The notes under the pieces were generated by a model. It ran no database searches. It was given only the letters and a program-made list of their open reading frames with translations, and was not told the DNA's origin. The translations under genes and the position numbers were made by a program. A DNA stretch of 64,000 nt from positions 1,581,501 through 1,645,500 of the forward strand of contig RHDP01000001.1 in NCBI GenBank assembly GCA_003725745.1. Direction: 5' to 3'. The DNA is from Streptomyces sp. I6. GTDB taxonomy: Bacteria; Actinomycetota; Actinomycetes; Streptomycetales; Streptomycetaceae. The first letter of the stretch is position 1. Each line of letters begins with the position of its first letter. Of the stretch, positions 8,963 to 17,335 are shown in pieces.

Positions 8963-10822
8963 CTATCCCACGGTCTCCCGGCCCCCGGTCTCCAGCAGGT
9001 CCCGCAGCTCCGCGACCGCCTCGCGCAGGCGGTCGGCGAAGGCGCGCATCCGGTCCGCGACCGGCATGGGAGTGCTCAGGTAGAGGTTGAAACGCTCGGG
9101 GAGCAGGACGTAGGCCACACCGATGCAGCGGCTGCTGGTGGAGCCGAAGCCGAAGAACTGGATGTTGCGGGAGGGCGCGGAACTGGTGCTGAGGTAGTCG
9201 TCGCGCATCTTCAGCCAGCCGGGGGTGCGGTAGAGGGCGGGCTGCTCGGTGACACCCAGTTCCGGGCCGCGGCGGCGCTGGATGAGTTCCAGTTCCCACA
9301 GGTGCTGTTCGGGTACCTGTCCGGCCTGGGCGGCCTTCGCCCGGGCCACATGGGCTTCGGCAGCGGCCCGGAAGGCGGCGACCCGGCCCGCCGGCGAGGC
9401 GGCGGGATCCTCCATCGCCGCGACGAACGCCCGCATCTCCGGGGTGACGACGCGCATGGCCTCGGTGCGGCCGTTGCGGTACTGGCGGGTGGCGATCGAT
9501 TCGTAGGTGGCACCCAGGAGTCCCTTGGCGCGCTGGTGGGCGAGTTGGTAGGCGCACTGGACGAAGGCGTCCGGGGACATTCCCAGGGACTTGGCCGTGG
9601 TGCTGCCGAAGTCCGGGAAGGTCACCGTGGTGGTCGCGGTCGCGTCACCGTACGCGGCGAACGACTCGGCCGCGGCGCGTACCCGCCCCCTGAGCGGCGC
9701 GTCCAGTGCGAAGACGACCGGCTCCGGGGCGGGCAGGCCCTGGGAACGGGCGCCCGAGCGGCGGGAGTGCTCCTCGGCCGGGGTGCCCAGGAGGAAGTCG
9801 GTGAAGCCGAGGATGGTGGTGCCGTCGAGTTCGCAGTGCTCCACGTTGATGCCCGCCCGGCCGTCCGCGAAGACGACGAAGGACACCGCCTTGTCGAACC
9901 AGCGGTTCCCGCGATCGCCGTAGAGCAGTTCGTCGCACGCCTCCTGCACTCCGGCGGGCGCGAAGTCCTCGAGGCAGACGCAGAACAGCGCCGTCTCGAC
10001 CACGTCCAGGGACTCCGCGTTGCGAGGGTCCGCCCGCAGCAGGTCCTCGCGGGCGGCCGCCCACTCCGCACGCGCCATGGTGGTGAGGTGGCCCACCGAG
10101 GTGCCCGGCGCGGCGGGTTCGGCACCGGCCTTCATGACCGCGTGCAGCCCGGCCTCCAGGTCCCGCAGGCCGTACGGGACGCCGTCCGCGCCGAGCACGT
10201 CCAGCCGGAACATCCCGCCGCGGAAGAACACCACGATGTGCCGGGCGCCCGACGGCCCGGGCCGGTCCTCGCCGTAGGGGGCGCGCACCGTGTCCTGCCG
10301 CACGCCCGGAATCCGGGTGGTGGAGTAGAGGAACGTGTTCTGCGCCATCGACTGGGGCACTCCGCGCTGCGTCACCGGCGGGAGCTGCTCCCGGTCGAGC
10401 AGGCCCTTGTGGTGCAGCGCCCCCGCGATCAACCCGGCCGCGCGCGGCACCTGCCCCCCGCCGCCGTCCTGGAACAGGAAGAAGAAGTTGGCGTTGAGCG
10501 CGATCCGGTCCCGCCGGCCGAGGTAGCGGTACGGCCAGAACGTGTCCAGCCAGCTCTGCACGCCCTCGGTGGCCTCGTACTCCTCCAGTGCGGCGTGCAG
10601 CACCCGGCCGGCGCCGCCGGGACGGAGGAAGGCGGCGGTCTCCGCCTCGGTCGCCGCGAGCTCGTCCGCGGTCAGCAGCGGCGCGCACCAGGAGAGGAAC
10701 CTCTCGCAGCTGGCCTCCGGCGTGGGGAGCGGTACGCGCGGCAGGCTCTCCTCGTACGCGAAGGTGGAGGGTGCCGCGCCGGGCTGCGATGCCTCCGGCG
10801 TGGAGCTCTGACGGTTGTTCAC
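8963..10822 (-). CDS. choline/carnitine O-acyltransferase family protein
   Basis: A 619-residue protein of the choline/carnitine acyltransferase family, which moves acyl groups between CoA and a quaternary-amine alcohol. Family blocks in order: WLDTFWPYRYLGRRD near residue 100, NRWFDKAVSFVV, then the catalytic histidine block INVEHCELDG with His329. After that come STTAKSLGMSPDAFVQ and the TYESIATRQYRNGRTEAMR block. Together these cover the catalytic His, the CoA-contact Lys/Ser region and the substrate Thr/Arg region. The GTG start overlaps the stop of the methyltransferase gene in a GTGA, so the two are coupled. Bacterial members are uncommon and mostly uncharacterised; the acceptor here may be the product of the neighbouring enzymes. 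Confidence 0.85.
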   Translation of the reverse strand: MNNRQSSTPEASQPGAAPSTFAYEESLPRVPLPTPEASCERFLSWCAPLLTADELAATEAETAAFLRPGGAGRVLHAALEEYEATEGVQSWLDTFWPYRYLGRRDRIALNANFFFLFQDGGGGQVPRAAGLIAGALHHKGLLDREQLPPVTQRGVPQSMAQNTFLYSTTRIPGVRQDTVRAPYGEDRPGPSGARHIVVFFRGGMFRLDVLGADGVPYGLRDLEAGLHAVMKAGAEPAAPGTSVGHLTTMARAEWAAAREDLLRADPRNAESLDVVETALFCVCLEDFAPAGVQEACDELLYGDRGNRWFDKAVSFVVFADGRAGINVEHCELDGTTILGFTDFLLGTPAEEHSRRSGARSQGLPAPEPVVFALDAPLRGRVRAAAESFAAYGDATATTTVTFPDFGSTTAKSLGMSPDAFVQCAYQLAHQRAKGLLGATYESIATRQYRNGRTEAMRVVTPEMRAFVAAMEDPAASPAGRVAAFRAAAEAHVARAKAAQAGQVPEQHLWELELIQRRRGPELGVTEQPALYRTPGWLKMRDDYLSTSSAPSRNIQFFGFGSTSSRCIGVAYVLLPERFNLYLSTPMPVADRMRAFADRLREAVAELRDLLETGGRETVG

Positions 10823-11664
10823 TGCTGCTCTCGATTCGGGTCGTCGGTGCCTGCGGTGTCGTACGGCCGGGAAATGTAGAGCTGTGCGTGGAGCCAGCCT
10901 TCCGCCTCGAAGCCCCGCGCATCCACCCCCGCGGCAGCCATGCCGTCGAGGACGAGCGCCTGCTCCTCCGGGGAGGCGAACCTGCGCTGTTTGAACACCT
11001 CGCCGACGCGGGTGGTGCGGTACCCCAGCCCGGCCAGGGCGTGTTCCACGGGGTCGAAGGGGAACATCCGCAGCACGAAGTGCGCCATCCACGGCAGGCG
11101 TCCGCCCTGGACCCGCACCACGCGGGTCAGCGTCCGCTCGGTGACGTAGCCGAGGCAGCCGGTCGAGATCACCAGGTCCGTGCCGGCGAGCCGGGCACGC
11201 TGGCGGGGGGTGGGGTCGTGGTTCTCCAGGTCGGCGTGGACGGCGTCGTCGAGGAAGCCCGCTTCGAGGGCGTAGGCCAGCGCGCTGCCTGCGGCGTCCA
11301 GGCCGACGAAGCGGAGAGGCCGCGCCGGGCGGCGGGAGCGGGCCAGTTCCCGGTCGCGGGCCAGCAGGGCCGCTCGGCTGTCGTCCCCGTCCCCGGTGTC
11401 ACCGTAGCGGTCGTACAGCTCGTCCAGGGTGGCGTCGTACTTCACCAGGGCGGCGTTGATGCCGTAGGAGCAGCCGATGTCCAGCACCTGCGGCACGGTG
11501 ACCCGCCGGGACTCGCGGTACTCCTGGATCAGCTTGGCGAACCACGGTTTGGCCTGCTGGGGCACGCAGTAGCCGAGGGGGCGGAGCACGGAGAAGTACG
11601 TACGGGGATCGGGCTGGGCGTAGATGTGGTCGAGGGACACTTTTCCGGTGGCGTCGAATCGCAC
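10819..11664 (-). CDS. class I SAM-dependent methyltransferase
   Basis: A 281-residue Rossmann-fold methyltransferase. The SAM-binding motif I is VLDIGCSYGINAAL (about residues 61-74), an acidic motif II follows in RFVGLDAAGSALAYA, and a motif IV-like TDLVISTGCLGYV lies further on. A 60-residue N-terminal lid (LDHIYAQPDPRTYFSVLRPLGY) precedes the fold. The GTG at 11664 has GGAGG 11 nt upstream and starts the conserved region. It is coupled to the acyltransferase gene. The substrate is unknown; N-methylation that yields a betaine-like acceptor for that enzyme is a testable inference. Confidence 0.85.
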   Translation of the reverse strand: MRFDATGKVSLDHIYAQPDPRTYFSVLRPLGYCVPQQAKPWFAKLIQEYRESRRVTVPQVLDIGCSYGINAALVKYDATLDELYDRYGDTGDGDDSRAALLARDRELARSRRPARPLRFVGLDAAGSALAYALEAGFLDDAVHADLENHDPTPRQRARLAGTDLVISTGCLGYVTERTLTRVVRVQGGRLPWMAHFVLRMFPFDPVEHALAGLGYRTTRVGEVFKQRRFASPEEQALVLDGMAAAGVDARGFEAEGWLHAQLYISRPYDTAGTDDPNREQQ

Positions 11665-12065
11665 GGGGTGCTGTTCCTCCGTGGGGTCGCTGAGTGGCTG
11701 GGGCGCTGAGCGCCGGTACGGGCCGCTGGGCGGCCCGGTCACCGGCTCTCCGGGGGGTGGGTGGCCAGGGGCTGAGTGGCCGGGGGTCGAGTGGCCGGGG
11801 TGAGTGGCCGGGACGCAGGTGGCGGGGCGAGTGGCCGGGACGCAGGTGGCTGCGGCGCAGGGATGCCCGGTGGGGCACGCCTGCGGGCGGGACGGATGAG
11901 CGGCCGTCCGCTGCGCTCCAGCGGTGGTGGCGGGTGCGGGACCGGCGCCGGCGAGCCGGCTCGGCGACCCGCTTCCGGTGGCGCTCCATGCGACGGCCGG
12001 GGCAACCCCCGGGTGACCGGGACCGTCGGTCCGGCAGCCGCACACCACGCACCGCCTCGGGACCG
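11665..12065. repeat. intergenic region with GAGTGGCCGGG-type tandem repeats
   Basis: The 400-nt gap between the HalD-like and methyltransferase genes has no supported gene. From about 11769 to 11860 it contains repeats of GAGTGGCCGGGACGCAGGTG and shortened forms. The flanking genes point the same way, so this may be an untranslated spacer inside one transcript or may hold a second promoter. Confidence 0.5.
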
Positions 12066-12935
12066 CTAGTCCAGGAGCCGGTCTCCACGGACGGCCCGGC
12101 CTTCGGCCCGCAGATGCTCAGGCAACACCCGCCCGAACAACTGCCGGGTGCGGGCGACGCTCCCGATCACACCGGGGCGCTCGCTGTAGGCGAAGATCGC
12201 GGAGTGGCGGGCGGTCCCTCCCCTGACGGGGCTCACCCGGTGCAGCGAGTAGCGGCCCTTGAAGAGCTGCAGGTCGCCCGGGCGCAGGGGCAGGCGGCGG
12301 ATGAACCGGTCGCCGCGGCCGTCGAGGACGTCCCGTACGGCGGTGAAGTTCTCCTCCTGCGCGGACCGGATGTTGGGGCAGTACTCGAAGGCGCCGCCGT
12401 CCTCCGCCTCCCGGGTGAGCATGCTGACGGTGAACTCGTTGGTGTCGAAGTGCCAGGGGTGCTCCATGCCGGGCGGGACCACGTTGAGGACCAGTCCGGA
12501 CAGCGGGTCGGCCAGCTCGTACAGTCGCGGCAGCCCGAAGCAGCGGGCGACGAAGTCCCGGAAGAGGTCGTTCGAGTAGAGCCGGCCTATCAGGCAGTCC
12601 TCGGGGATGCGGTCCCTGGCGACGAACGCGTTGCCGCGCTGGAAGGTCCGCCGGCCGGGGTGGTCCTCGGGCAGGTCCGAGTCGACGGCGATGTTGTAGA
12701 CGTTCACCGTCTCCATGTCGTGGTACGCGCGAGGGGCGAGCGTCGAGCCCTCCTCACGGAGGACGTCCTGGAGGGACCGCCGGATGAAGTCCGGCAGCAC
12801 GGTGCAGCCGAGGTCCGACAGTTCGCGCCGGGCCCCGGCCACCACCGCCTGCCCCTGGGGGCCGTCGAGATCCGACAGCGGATACCGGTTCGTATCGACC
12901 ACCTGGTCAAGCGTGATGGCTTCCAGCGTGCTCAT
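12066..12935 (-). CDS. HalD/BesD-like Fe(II)/2-oxoglutarate oxygenase (probable hydroxylase)
   Basis: A 289-residue protein of the Fe(II)/2-oxoglutarate family that includes the free amino-acid halogenases BesD and HalD. Visible blocks are TVNVYNIAVDSD, ADPLSGLVLNVVPPG, EHPWHFDTNEFTVSML, FEYCPNIRS, LRPGDLQLFKGRYSLHRV, then ARHSAIFAYSERPG. The iron ligands would be His162, Asp164 (HxD) and His232, with Arg243 as the likely 2-oxoglutarate contact. In the halogenases the Asp is replaced by Gly to admit chloride; here the carboxylate is present, so hydroxylation is predicted. The ATG has GAGAGG upstream. It is the first gene of the apparent three-gene unit with the methyltransferase and acyltransferase. 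The substrate is unknown. Confidence 0.8.
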   Translation of the reverse strand: MSTLEAITLDQVVDTNRYPLSDLDGPQGQAVVAGARRELSDLGCTVLPDFIRRSLQDVLREEGSTLAPRAYHDMETVNVYNIAVDSDLPEDHPGRRTFQRGNAFVARDRIPEDCLIGRLYSNDLFRDFVARCFGLPRLYELADPLSGLVLNVVPPGMEHPWHFDTNEFTVSMLTREAEDGGAFEYCPNIRSAQEENFTAVRDVLDGRGDRFIRRLPLRPGDLQLFKGRYSLHRVSPVRGGTARHSAIFAYSERPGVIGSVARTRQLFGRVLPEHLRAEGRAVRGDRLLD

Positions 12936-13432
12936 TCGATCCTCTCGGCAGACGGGCCGGTGGAATGCCTCAACTCGATTGAGGGAAAGCAGAGTTGAAC
13001 TTCCCACAGCCACGGCCCACTTGTCTGTGACACGCCACACGAGCGCCGCGTGCGACACCCCCGGCCTGCTCTCGCCGCCTGCCGGAGCAGGCGGGGACTC
13101 GACGATCCCCCGCGCCCCACGGCGGGGGCTGAGAACTGCCTTGCGGCCGGGCGGGCACGGCCGGGCAACGGGCACCGCGCGGCCCCGGGCGGAGACGCCC
13201 GGGGCCGCCGAGCCGGTGGGCTACCGACCGCCCGGCACGGTGAGCCGCACGCAGGTCTGCCATACGTGCGGTTCACTCCGCGTCAGCCGTCAGCCGTCTG
13301 CCATCAGCCGCCGACTGTCGGCTGTCGGCTGTCGGCTGTCGGCTGACAGTTGTCGGCCGCCGACTGCCCACTTTCGGCTGACAGTTACCGACTGACAGTT
13401 GTGGATATCTGTCAGCCGTCAGTCGTCAGCTG
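12936..13432. repeat. intergenic region with a dense TGTCGGCTG/CAGCCGTCAG repeat array
   Basis: The first 300 nt should hold the promoter of the HalD-like gene (reading leftward). From about 13283 to 13441 the sequence is an array of short direct and inverted words: TGTCGGC occurs about four times in tandem near 13317-13345, and CAGCCGTCAG and CTGACAGTT recur on either side, giving many possible hairpins. It abuts the stop of the small gene ending at 13433. No protein is supported here. Confidence 0.6.
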
Positions 13433-13825
13433 TCAGTCGTCGTAGTGGATCAGCGAACGCACCATGCGGCACGTCGTGTCGGACGGCGGGCGTATCCCGA
13501 TGCGCTCGGCCGTGGTGCGTATCCTCCGGTTGCTCGCGTTCGCCGGGTGGTACACGCCGGTGTCGAGCAGCGCGATGGCCAGGCGCATCGCCTTGAGCCG
13601 GCGGTTGTGGGATTCGTACCACTCGCGCGGGAGGCCCGCGGGCAGTGGCCTCTTCGCCGACCCGGGCAGCGCGGACCGGCGCTCCGGCAGGCTCGCCCTC
13701 GCCCCTGCCCCTGCCCCTCGCCGGGCACTCCTGCCCACCCCTGCCACTCCCGTCCCCGTTCCCGTTCCTCTCGCCGTGCCCGTTCCTGCCCCTGTCCCCG
13801 TCGTCGTGATTGCGGCAACGCCCAT
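13433..13825 (-). CDS. small conserved Streptomyces protein with Gly/Thr-rich N-terminus
   Basis: A 130-residue protein of unknown function. The first 30 residues are a low-complexity Gly/Thr/Ala/Arg run encoded by GT-rich microsatellite-like DNA. The C-terminal 75 residues look conserved and structured (REWYESHNRRLKAMRLAIA, then LLDTGVYHPANASNRRIR, then CRMVRSLIHYDD). A very good ribosome binding site, AGGAGG 6 nt before the ATG, fixes the start. A perfect 12-bp palindrome lies about 34 nt upstream. The ArsC-type gene is divergent. Confidence 0.75.
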   Translation of the reverse strand: MGVAAITTTGTGAGTGTARGTGTGTGVAGVGRSARRGAGAGARASLPERRSALPGSAKRPLPAGLPREWYESHNRRLKAMRLAIALLDTGVYHPANASNRRIRTTAERIGIRPPSDTTCRMVRSLIHYDD

Positions 13826-13858
13826 CGGCGACCTCCTGGCGCGGTGGTTGATCCCTCA

Positions 13859-13870
13859 CGAACTAGTTCG
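13859..13870. promoter_or_regulatory. perfect palindrome, candidate operator
   Basis: CGAACTAGTTCG is a perfect 12-bp palindrome in the 129-nt gap between two divergent genes. It lies in an AT-rich patch that is unusual for this DNA. A dimeric repressor site controlling the small gene, the ArsC-like gene or both would fit; no regulator is identified. Confidence 0.4.
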
Positions 13871-13954
13871 ATTTTAGCGCTCACCACTGACAATTACCCC
13901 TGGCCAAAGGGTGTTCAGGGTGTTCGAGTGGCAGACGGGGAGTACGGTGGCGCA

Positions 13955-14314
13955 ATGGAGATCTGGATCAATCCCGCCTGCTCGAAGTGCCGTGGTGCGC
14001 TGCGCCTGCTGGACGAGGAGGGCGCGTCGTACACGGTGCGCCGGTACCTCGAGGACGTCCCGTCCGAGAACGAGATCCGCGACGTACTCGAACGACTCGG
14101 ACTGGAACCGTGGGACATCACCCGCACCCAGGAGGCTGCCGCCCGGGACCTCGGCCTGAAGGACTGGCCGCGGGACGCGGCCTCGCGCGCCCGGTGGGTC
14201 ACGGCGCTCGCGGAGCACCCGAAGCTGATCCAGCGCCCGATCATCACGGCGGACGACGGCACGGCGGTGGTCGCGCGTACCGACGAGGCGGTACGGGACG
14301 CCCTCGGCCGCTGA
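13955..14314 (+). CDS. ArsC/Spx family reductase-like protein
   Basis: A 119-residue thioredoxin-fold protein of the ArsC family. It starts MEIWINPACSKCRGAL, giving a CSKC active-site motif at residues 9-12, and later has the family segment EHPKLIQRPIITADDG. Length matches arsenate-reductase-like proteins (110-140 residues). No arsenite pump, ArsR or other arsenic gene is nearby, so a general thiol-reductase or Spx-like role is as likely as arsenate reduction. The ATG at 13955 begins the conserved first strand. Confidence 0.85.
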   Translation: MEIWINPACSKCRGALRLLDEEGASYTVRRYLEDVPSENEIRDVLERLGLEPWDITRTQEAAARDLGLKDWPRDAASRARWVTALAEHPKLIQRPIITADDGTAVVARTDEAVRDALGR

Positions 14315-14619
14315 CGCCCCGCATTCACGATGAGTCCGGCCCCTCCCCGACCCATCGGCCGGGGCGACCCGGAGGAGACCAGTGACCGACGCGGAGCTGG
14401 GGTGACAGGGCCAACGGGCCCAGGCGGAGGGGAGAGCGCCCCGGGTCCCGAGCCACCCGTAGGCCGACCCTGCCGACCCAAACGCCGCCCACCTGCGGAA
14501 ACTTAAGTCTCAGTTAAGGAAGTCGCCCCTGAGGCATTGAGCGGGCACCTCGGCCTACTCGTACGTAACGGCAACGGAACCGATCCGGCCGCCGTTCAGG
14601 CCGGGGACAGGAGCCTTAC
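14315..14619. other. intergenic region upstream of the RlpA-like gene
   Basis: No gene is supported. An AT-rich dyad, CTTAA-N7-TTAAG (14502-14518), lies about 100 nt before the GTG start of the RlpA-like gene and may mark its promoter or an operator. Confidence 0.4.
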
Positions 14620-15596
14620 GTGTCGCGCAAGAAGACCCTCAGCGGCAAGAAGAAGATCGCGCTCATGATCGGTGCCGCGGCGCTGGCCGGCGGAACCGCG
14701 GTTGTCATGACCGGGACGAGCAATGCCTCGGCGGCCTGTGACGGATTCGCCCAGGCGGTCCGCAACAACGAGAACTTCATCGCCGCTCAACGGGCCGATC
14801 CCGACGCCCAGTCGGAGGCACGGGTCGCCAACCGCGAGGCGGTCATCAGGCAGATCAACCTCCAGCAGCAGGCGGCGGGCTGTGCCGAGGGCTCCGGAGG
14901 CGGAGACCGGGGCGCGGCTCCGGCCGAGCCGCCGGCCGGCCAGGACGAGGCGGCCGGGGGTGCGGCCCAGGGCGGGGGTGCGGAGGCGGGTGCCACCGGC
15001 GAGGTCGTCTGTGCCGGACAGAACCTCACCTTCTCCGGCGACGGCGGCGCACCGGCCGCCTCCAGCGGCCAGTTCCCGATCGGCACCCGGCTCAAGGTCA
15101 CCAACCTGGCGAACGACAAGACCACCACCGTCGAGGTGACATCGGCTTCCGGCAGCTGCGCCCTGCTGAACGCCGCGGCCTTCGAGCAGGTCCGCGAAGC
15201 CGGCAAGAACGTGATCCGCGAGGTCCGCATCGAACGCCTCGGCGGGGACGCGGGCGCCGGGAACGCGGACGGCGGCGGCGAAGCGGCCGGGCCCCGGACG
15301 CCGGGCAGCCGCCCGCGAGCGACGCGGGTGACCAGGGCGCCGCCGCCGGGGAGGTCGTCTGCGAGGGATCGACCGTGACGCTCTCCGGCGAGGGCGGCGC
15401 ACCGGCCGCCTCCAGCAACGAGTTCCCGGTCGGCACCCAGCTCAGGGTGACGAACCTCGACAACGACAAGTCGACGACCGTCGAGGTCACATCCGTGTCC
15501 GGCAGTTGCGCGCTGCTCAACAACGCCGCGTTCGAGCAGGTCCGGGAGCCCGGAAAGTTCCTGATCCGCAACGCCCGGATCGAGCGCGTCGGCTGA
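14620..15596 (+). CDS. secreted protein with two RlpA-like (double-psi barrel) repeats, frameshifted here
   Basis: An exported protein with signal peptide (KKKIALMIGAAALAGG ... SNASAA), a helical segment with two cysteines and a Gly/Ala/Glu linker. Two homologous domains follow, each starting GEVVCxG and continuing through SGxGGAPAASS, FPxGTxLxVTNLxND, TTVEVTSxSGSCALLN and AAFEQVRE. These resemble the RlpA double-psi beta-barrel core. The frame breaks at 15289-15295 in GGGCCCC: domain 1 is in one frame and domain 2 in another, and one extra base restores AGPDAGQPPASDAG and then domain 2 in full. The GTG at 14620 follows CAGGAG. A peptidoglycan-associated role is likely from the fold; the RlpA catalytic residues were not confirmed. 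Confidence 0.65.
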
Positions 15597-16078
15597 CGTG
15601 CCCCGAGCCCCCCGGTGCCTGCTCCGCCCTGCGGGCACCCGGGGAAGCGGAGGAGCGGACGGCCCCCTCGGTCCGGCCGCTCCTCCGCCGTTCCCATCGA
15701 ACAGGTCCGGCCCGGCCGCGAGCGGCGAGCGGCAAGCTTCCCGGCCGGTCGCCGGTCAGGGCACCTCGGGCGTCGCCGGCCGCGGATGCCCGAGGGGAGA
15801 AGGCGCCGAGGAGCCGGCGCTCGCCGGTGCCGCGCCGCGTCGAGGGCGGCCAGTCGGCGGTCCGACCGCGAACGGCAGCGACCGAGCCCGTCTCCGCACC
15901 CGTCGCCGCGCGCCCGTCGTCACCGCGGACAACACCCGTGCGACAACACCCGTGCGGACAACGCCTATCCGGGGATCACCTGCGCGGACAACGCCTCTCC
16001 AAGGATCACCTGCGCGGGGATCACCTTGGCGGCGGTCCGCCCTCGAACGGAGGCCGCCCCGCCCGCACCGGCCCGGCC
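15597..16078. repeat. convergent intergenic region with 30-bp repeats
   Basis: No gene is supported between the RlpA-like gene and the convergent oxidoreductase gene. At about 15935-16018 there are repeats: two ACAACACCCGTGCG copies followed by two diverged 30-bp copies that share ACAACGCCT and GGATCACCTGCGCGG. Confidence 0.5.
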
Positions 16079-16990
16079 TCAGCCCCCGTCCGCCCCGGTC
16101 CGCGCCTCCCCCAGCCGTTCCTCGGCCTCCGCCAGAATCTCCGTGATCCGCAGACCCAGGCGTACGTCGCAGGCGTGCGGATCGCCGGTACGGGCCGACT
16201 CGGCGAGGGCGTCGACCGCCGAGCGGAACGAGCCGATGGCGTCGCTCCACTCGGGCATGGGTACGCGTCCCCGCTCCCCGTACAGTTCGATACCCGCGCC
16301 CGCTGCCTCGGGAGGAGCGCTCAGGCCCACCGTGGCCGTGCTCGACGCCCCCGACGCGTGCCGGAACACCAGATGGGCCGTGTCGGCGGGACCGCGCAGG
16401 GCCGTCAGCTCCGTGACGTCGCCGAGCACCGGCAGCAGCACGGACAGCACATGGGGGCCGACGTCCCACAGCGCGCCCCTCTCCCGCCTCCAGGCCGAGG
16501 CTGCGTACGGGCTCGCGGAGCCGTGCCCGAAGAGCGAGCCGAGCCAGTGCGCCCGTCCCGTCATCCAGCCGCCGGAAGCGGCCTGTTCGGCGATCCACGG
16601 GGCCGTGTCCGCCGCGAACCGCAGTGTGCAGAAGACGACGGACGCGACGCCCGCCCCCTCGACCGCCGCCACCACCTCACGGGCCCCGGCCACCGTGGTC
16701 GCCACCGGCTTGTCCAGGAGCAGGTGCCGTCCGGCGGCGGCGGCACGGGCCGCCAGCGGTGCCTGGACGTCGGGCGGCACGGCGAACGCGACGGCGTCGC
16801 TCGCCTCGATGAGGTCGTCCACATCCTCGTACGCCTTGACGCCGTGCGCCGAGGCGAGCGCGGCGGCGGCCTCCGGACGCCGGCCCCACACGCCGCTGAG
16901 TACGGCCCCGGGGTGCGCTGCGAGAGCGGGGGCATGCGTGTGCTCCGCCCAGGGGCCCGTTCCGATCAGTCCGATGCGCGGCTTCGTCAT
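16079..16990 (-). CDS. Gfo/Idh/MocA family oxidoreductase
   Basis: A 303-residue NAD(P)-dependent oxidoreductase. The Rossmann nucleotide motif is RIGLIGTGPWAEHTHAPAL at the N-terminus, and the family motif LDKPVATT (the EKP motif with Asp in place of Glu) is at about residue 95. The C-terminal alpha/beta domain begins around SGGWMTGRAHWLG. Length is typical of the family (300-350). The ATG at 16990 gives the canonical short N-terminus. No sugar operon surrounds it, so the substrate cannot be guessed. It is divergent from glnII across a 345-nt gap. Confidence 0.88.
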   Translation of the reverse strand: MTKPRIGLIGTGPWAEHTHAPALAAHPGAVLSGVWGRRPEAAAALASAHGVKAYEDVDDLIEASDAVAFAVPPDVQAPLAARAAAAGRHLLLDKPVATTVAGAREVVAAVEGAGVASVVFCTLRFAADTAPWIAEQAASGGWMTGRAHWLGSLFGHGSASPYAASAWRRERGALWDVGPHVLSVLLPVLGDVTELTALRGPADTAHLVFRHASGASSTATVGLSAPPEAAGAGIELYGERGRVPMPEWSDAIGSFRSAVDALAESARTGDPHACDVRLGLRITEILAEAEERLGEARTGADGG

Positions 16991-17242
16991 GGGGCCAGTC
17001 TGCACCGCCGACACCTGCGACCGAACGGCGGGTCACGGGCCGCCGGGCCCGTGGGCCGGCGGCCCGCTCATGGGCCCGGGGGATCGCTCCACGCAAGGGT
17101 CGCGGCCCCGCGCGATCACCCCGGGCGTCGCGGCCCCGGCGCCGGCACTCGACCCCACCGTCCGCATGTACCTGTCGCGGCCCCGCGCGTCGCGGCTCCG
17201 GGCGATCACCCCGGGCGGGGGCCGCGGCCCCGGGGTCGCCGG

Positions 17243-17280
17243 GTAACACGGGGTTCACAATCGGGCAATGGCCGGGAAAT
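17243..17280 (+). promoter_or_regulatory. GlnR-type operator upstream of glnII
   Basis: Half-sites spaced 6 nt apart: GTAAC (17243-17247), TTCAC (17254-17258), GCAAT (17265-17269) and GAAAT (17276-17280). The first and last fit the GlnR consensus well, the middle two are degenerate. The spacing equals that of the glnA site, and the gene is a known GlnR target in Streptomyces. The preceding part of the gap (about 17099-17225) holds imperfect repeats with the word GCGATCACCCCGGGCG. Confidence 0.6.
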
Positions 17281-17335
17281 CCGGGGTTGCCAAGCTGCGT
17301 CTCATACCCGCTGCACCCGCGAAGGATGAGGGCCC

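Noticed and set aside
9302-10879. 525-residue open frame antisense to the acyltransferase
   Set aside because: Shadow of the carnitine-acyltransferase gene, which has conserved catalytic motifs on the minus strand.
13955-14314. Arsenic-resistance operon
   Set aside because: Only an ArsC-like protein is present; no ArsR, ArsB or Acr3 genes nearby.
15285-15300. Programmed -1 frameshift in the RlpA-like gene
   Set aside because: No A/T slippery heptamer, and seven other breaks of the same kind in unrelated genes make a common sequencing cause more likely.
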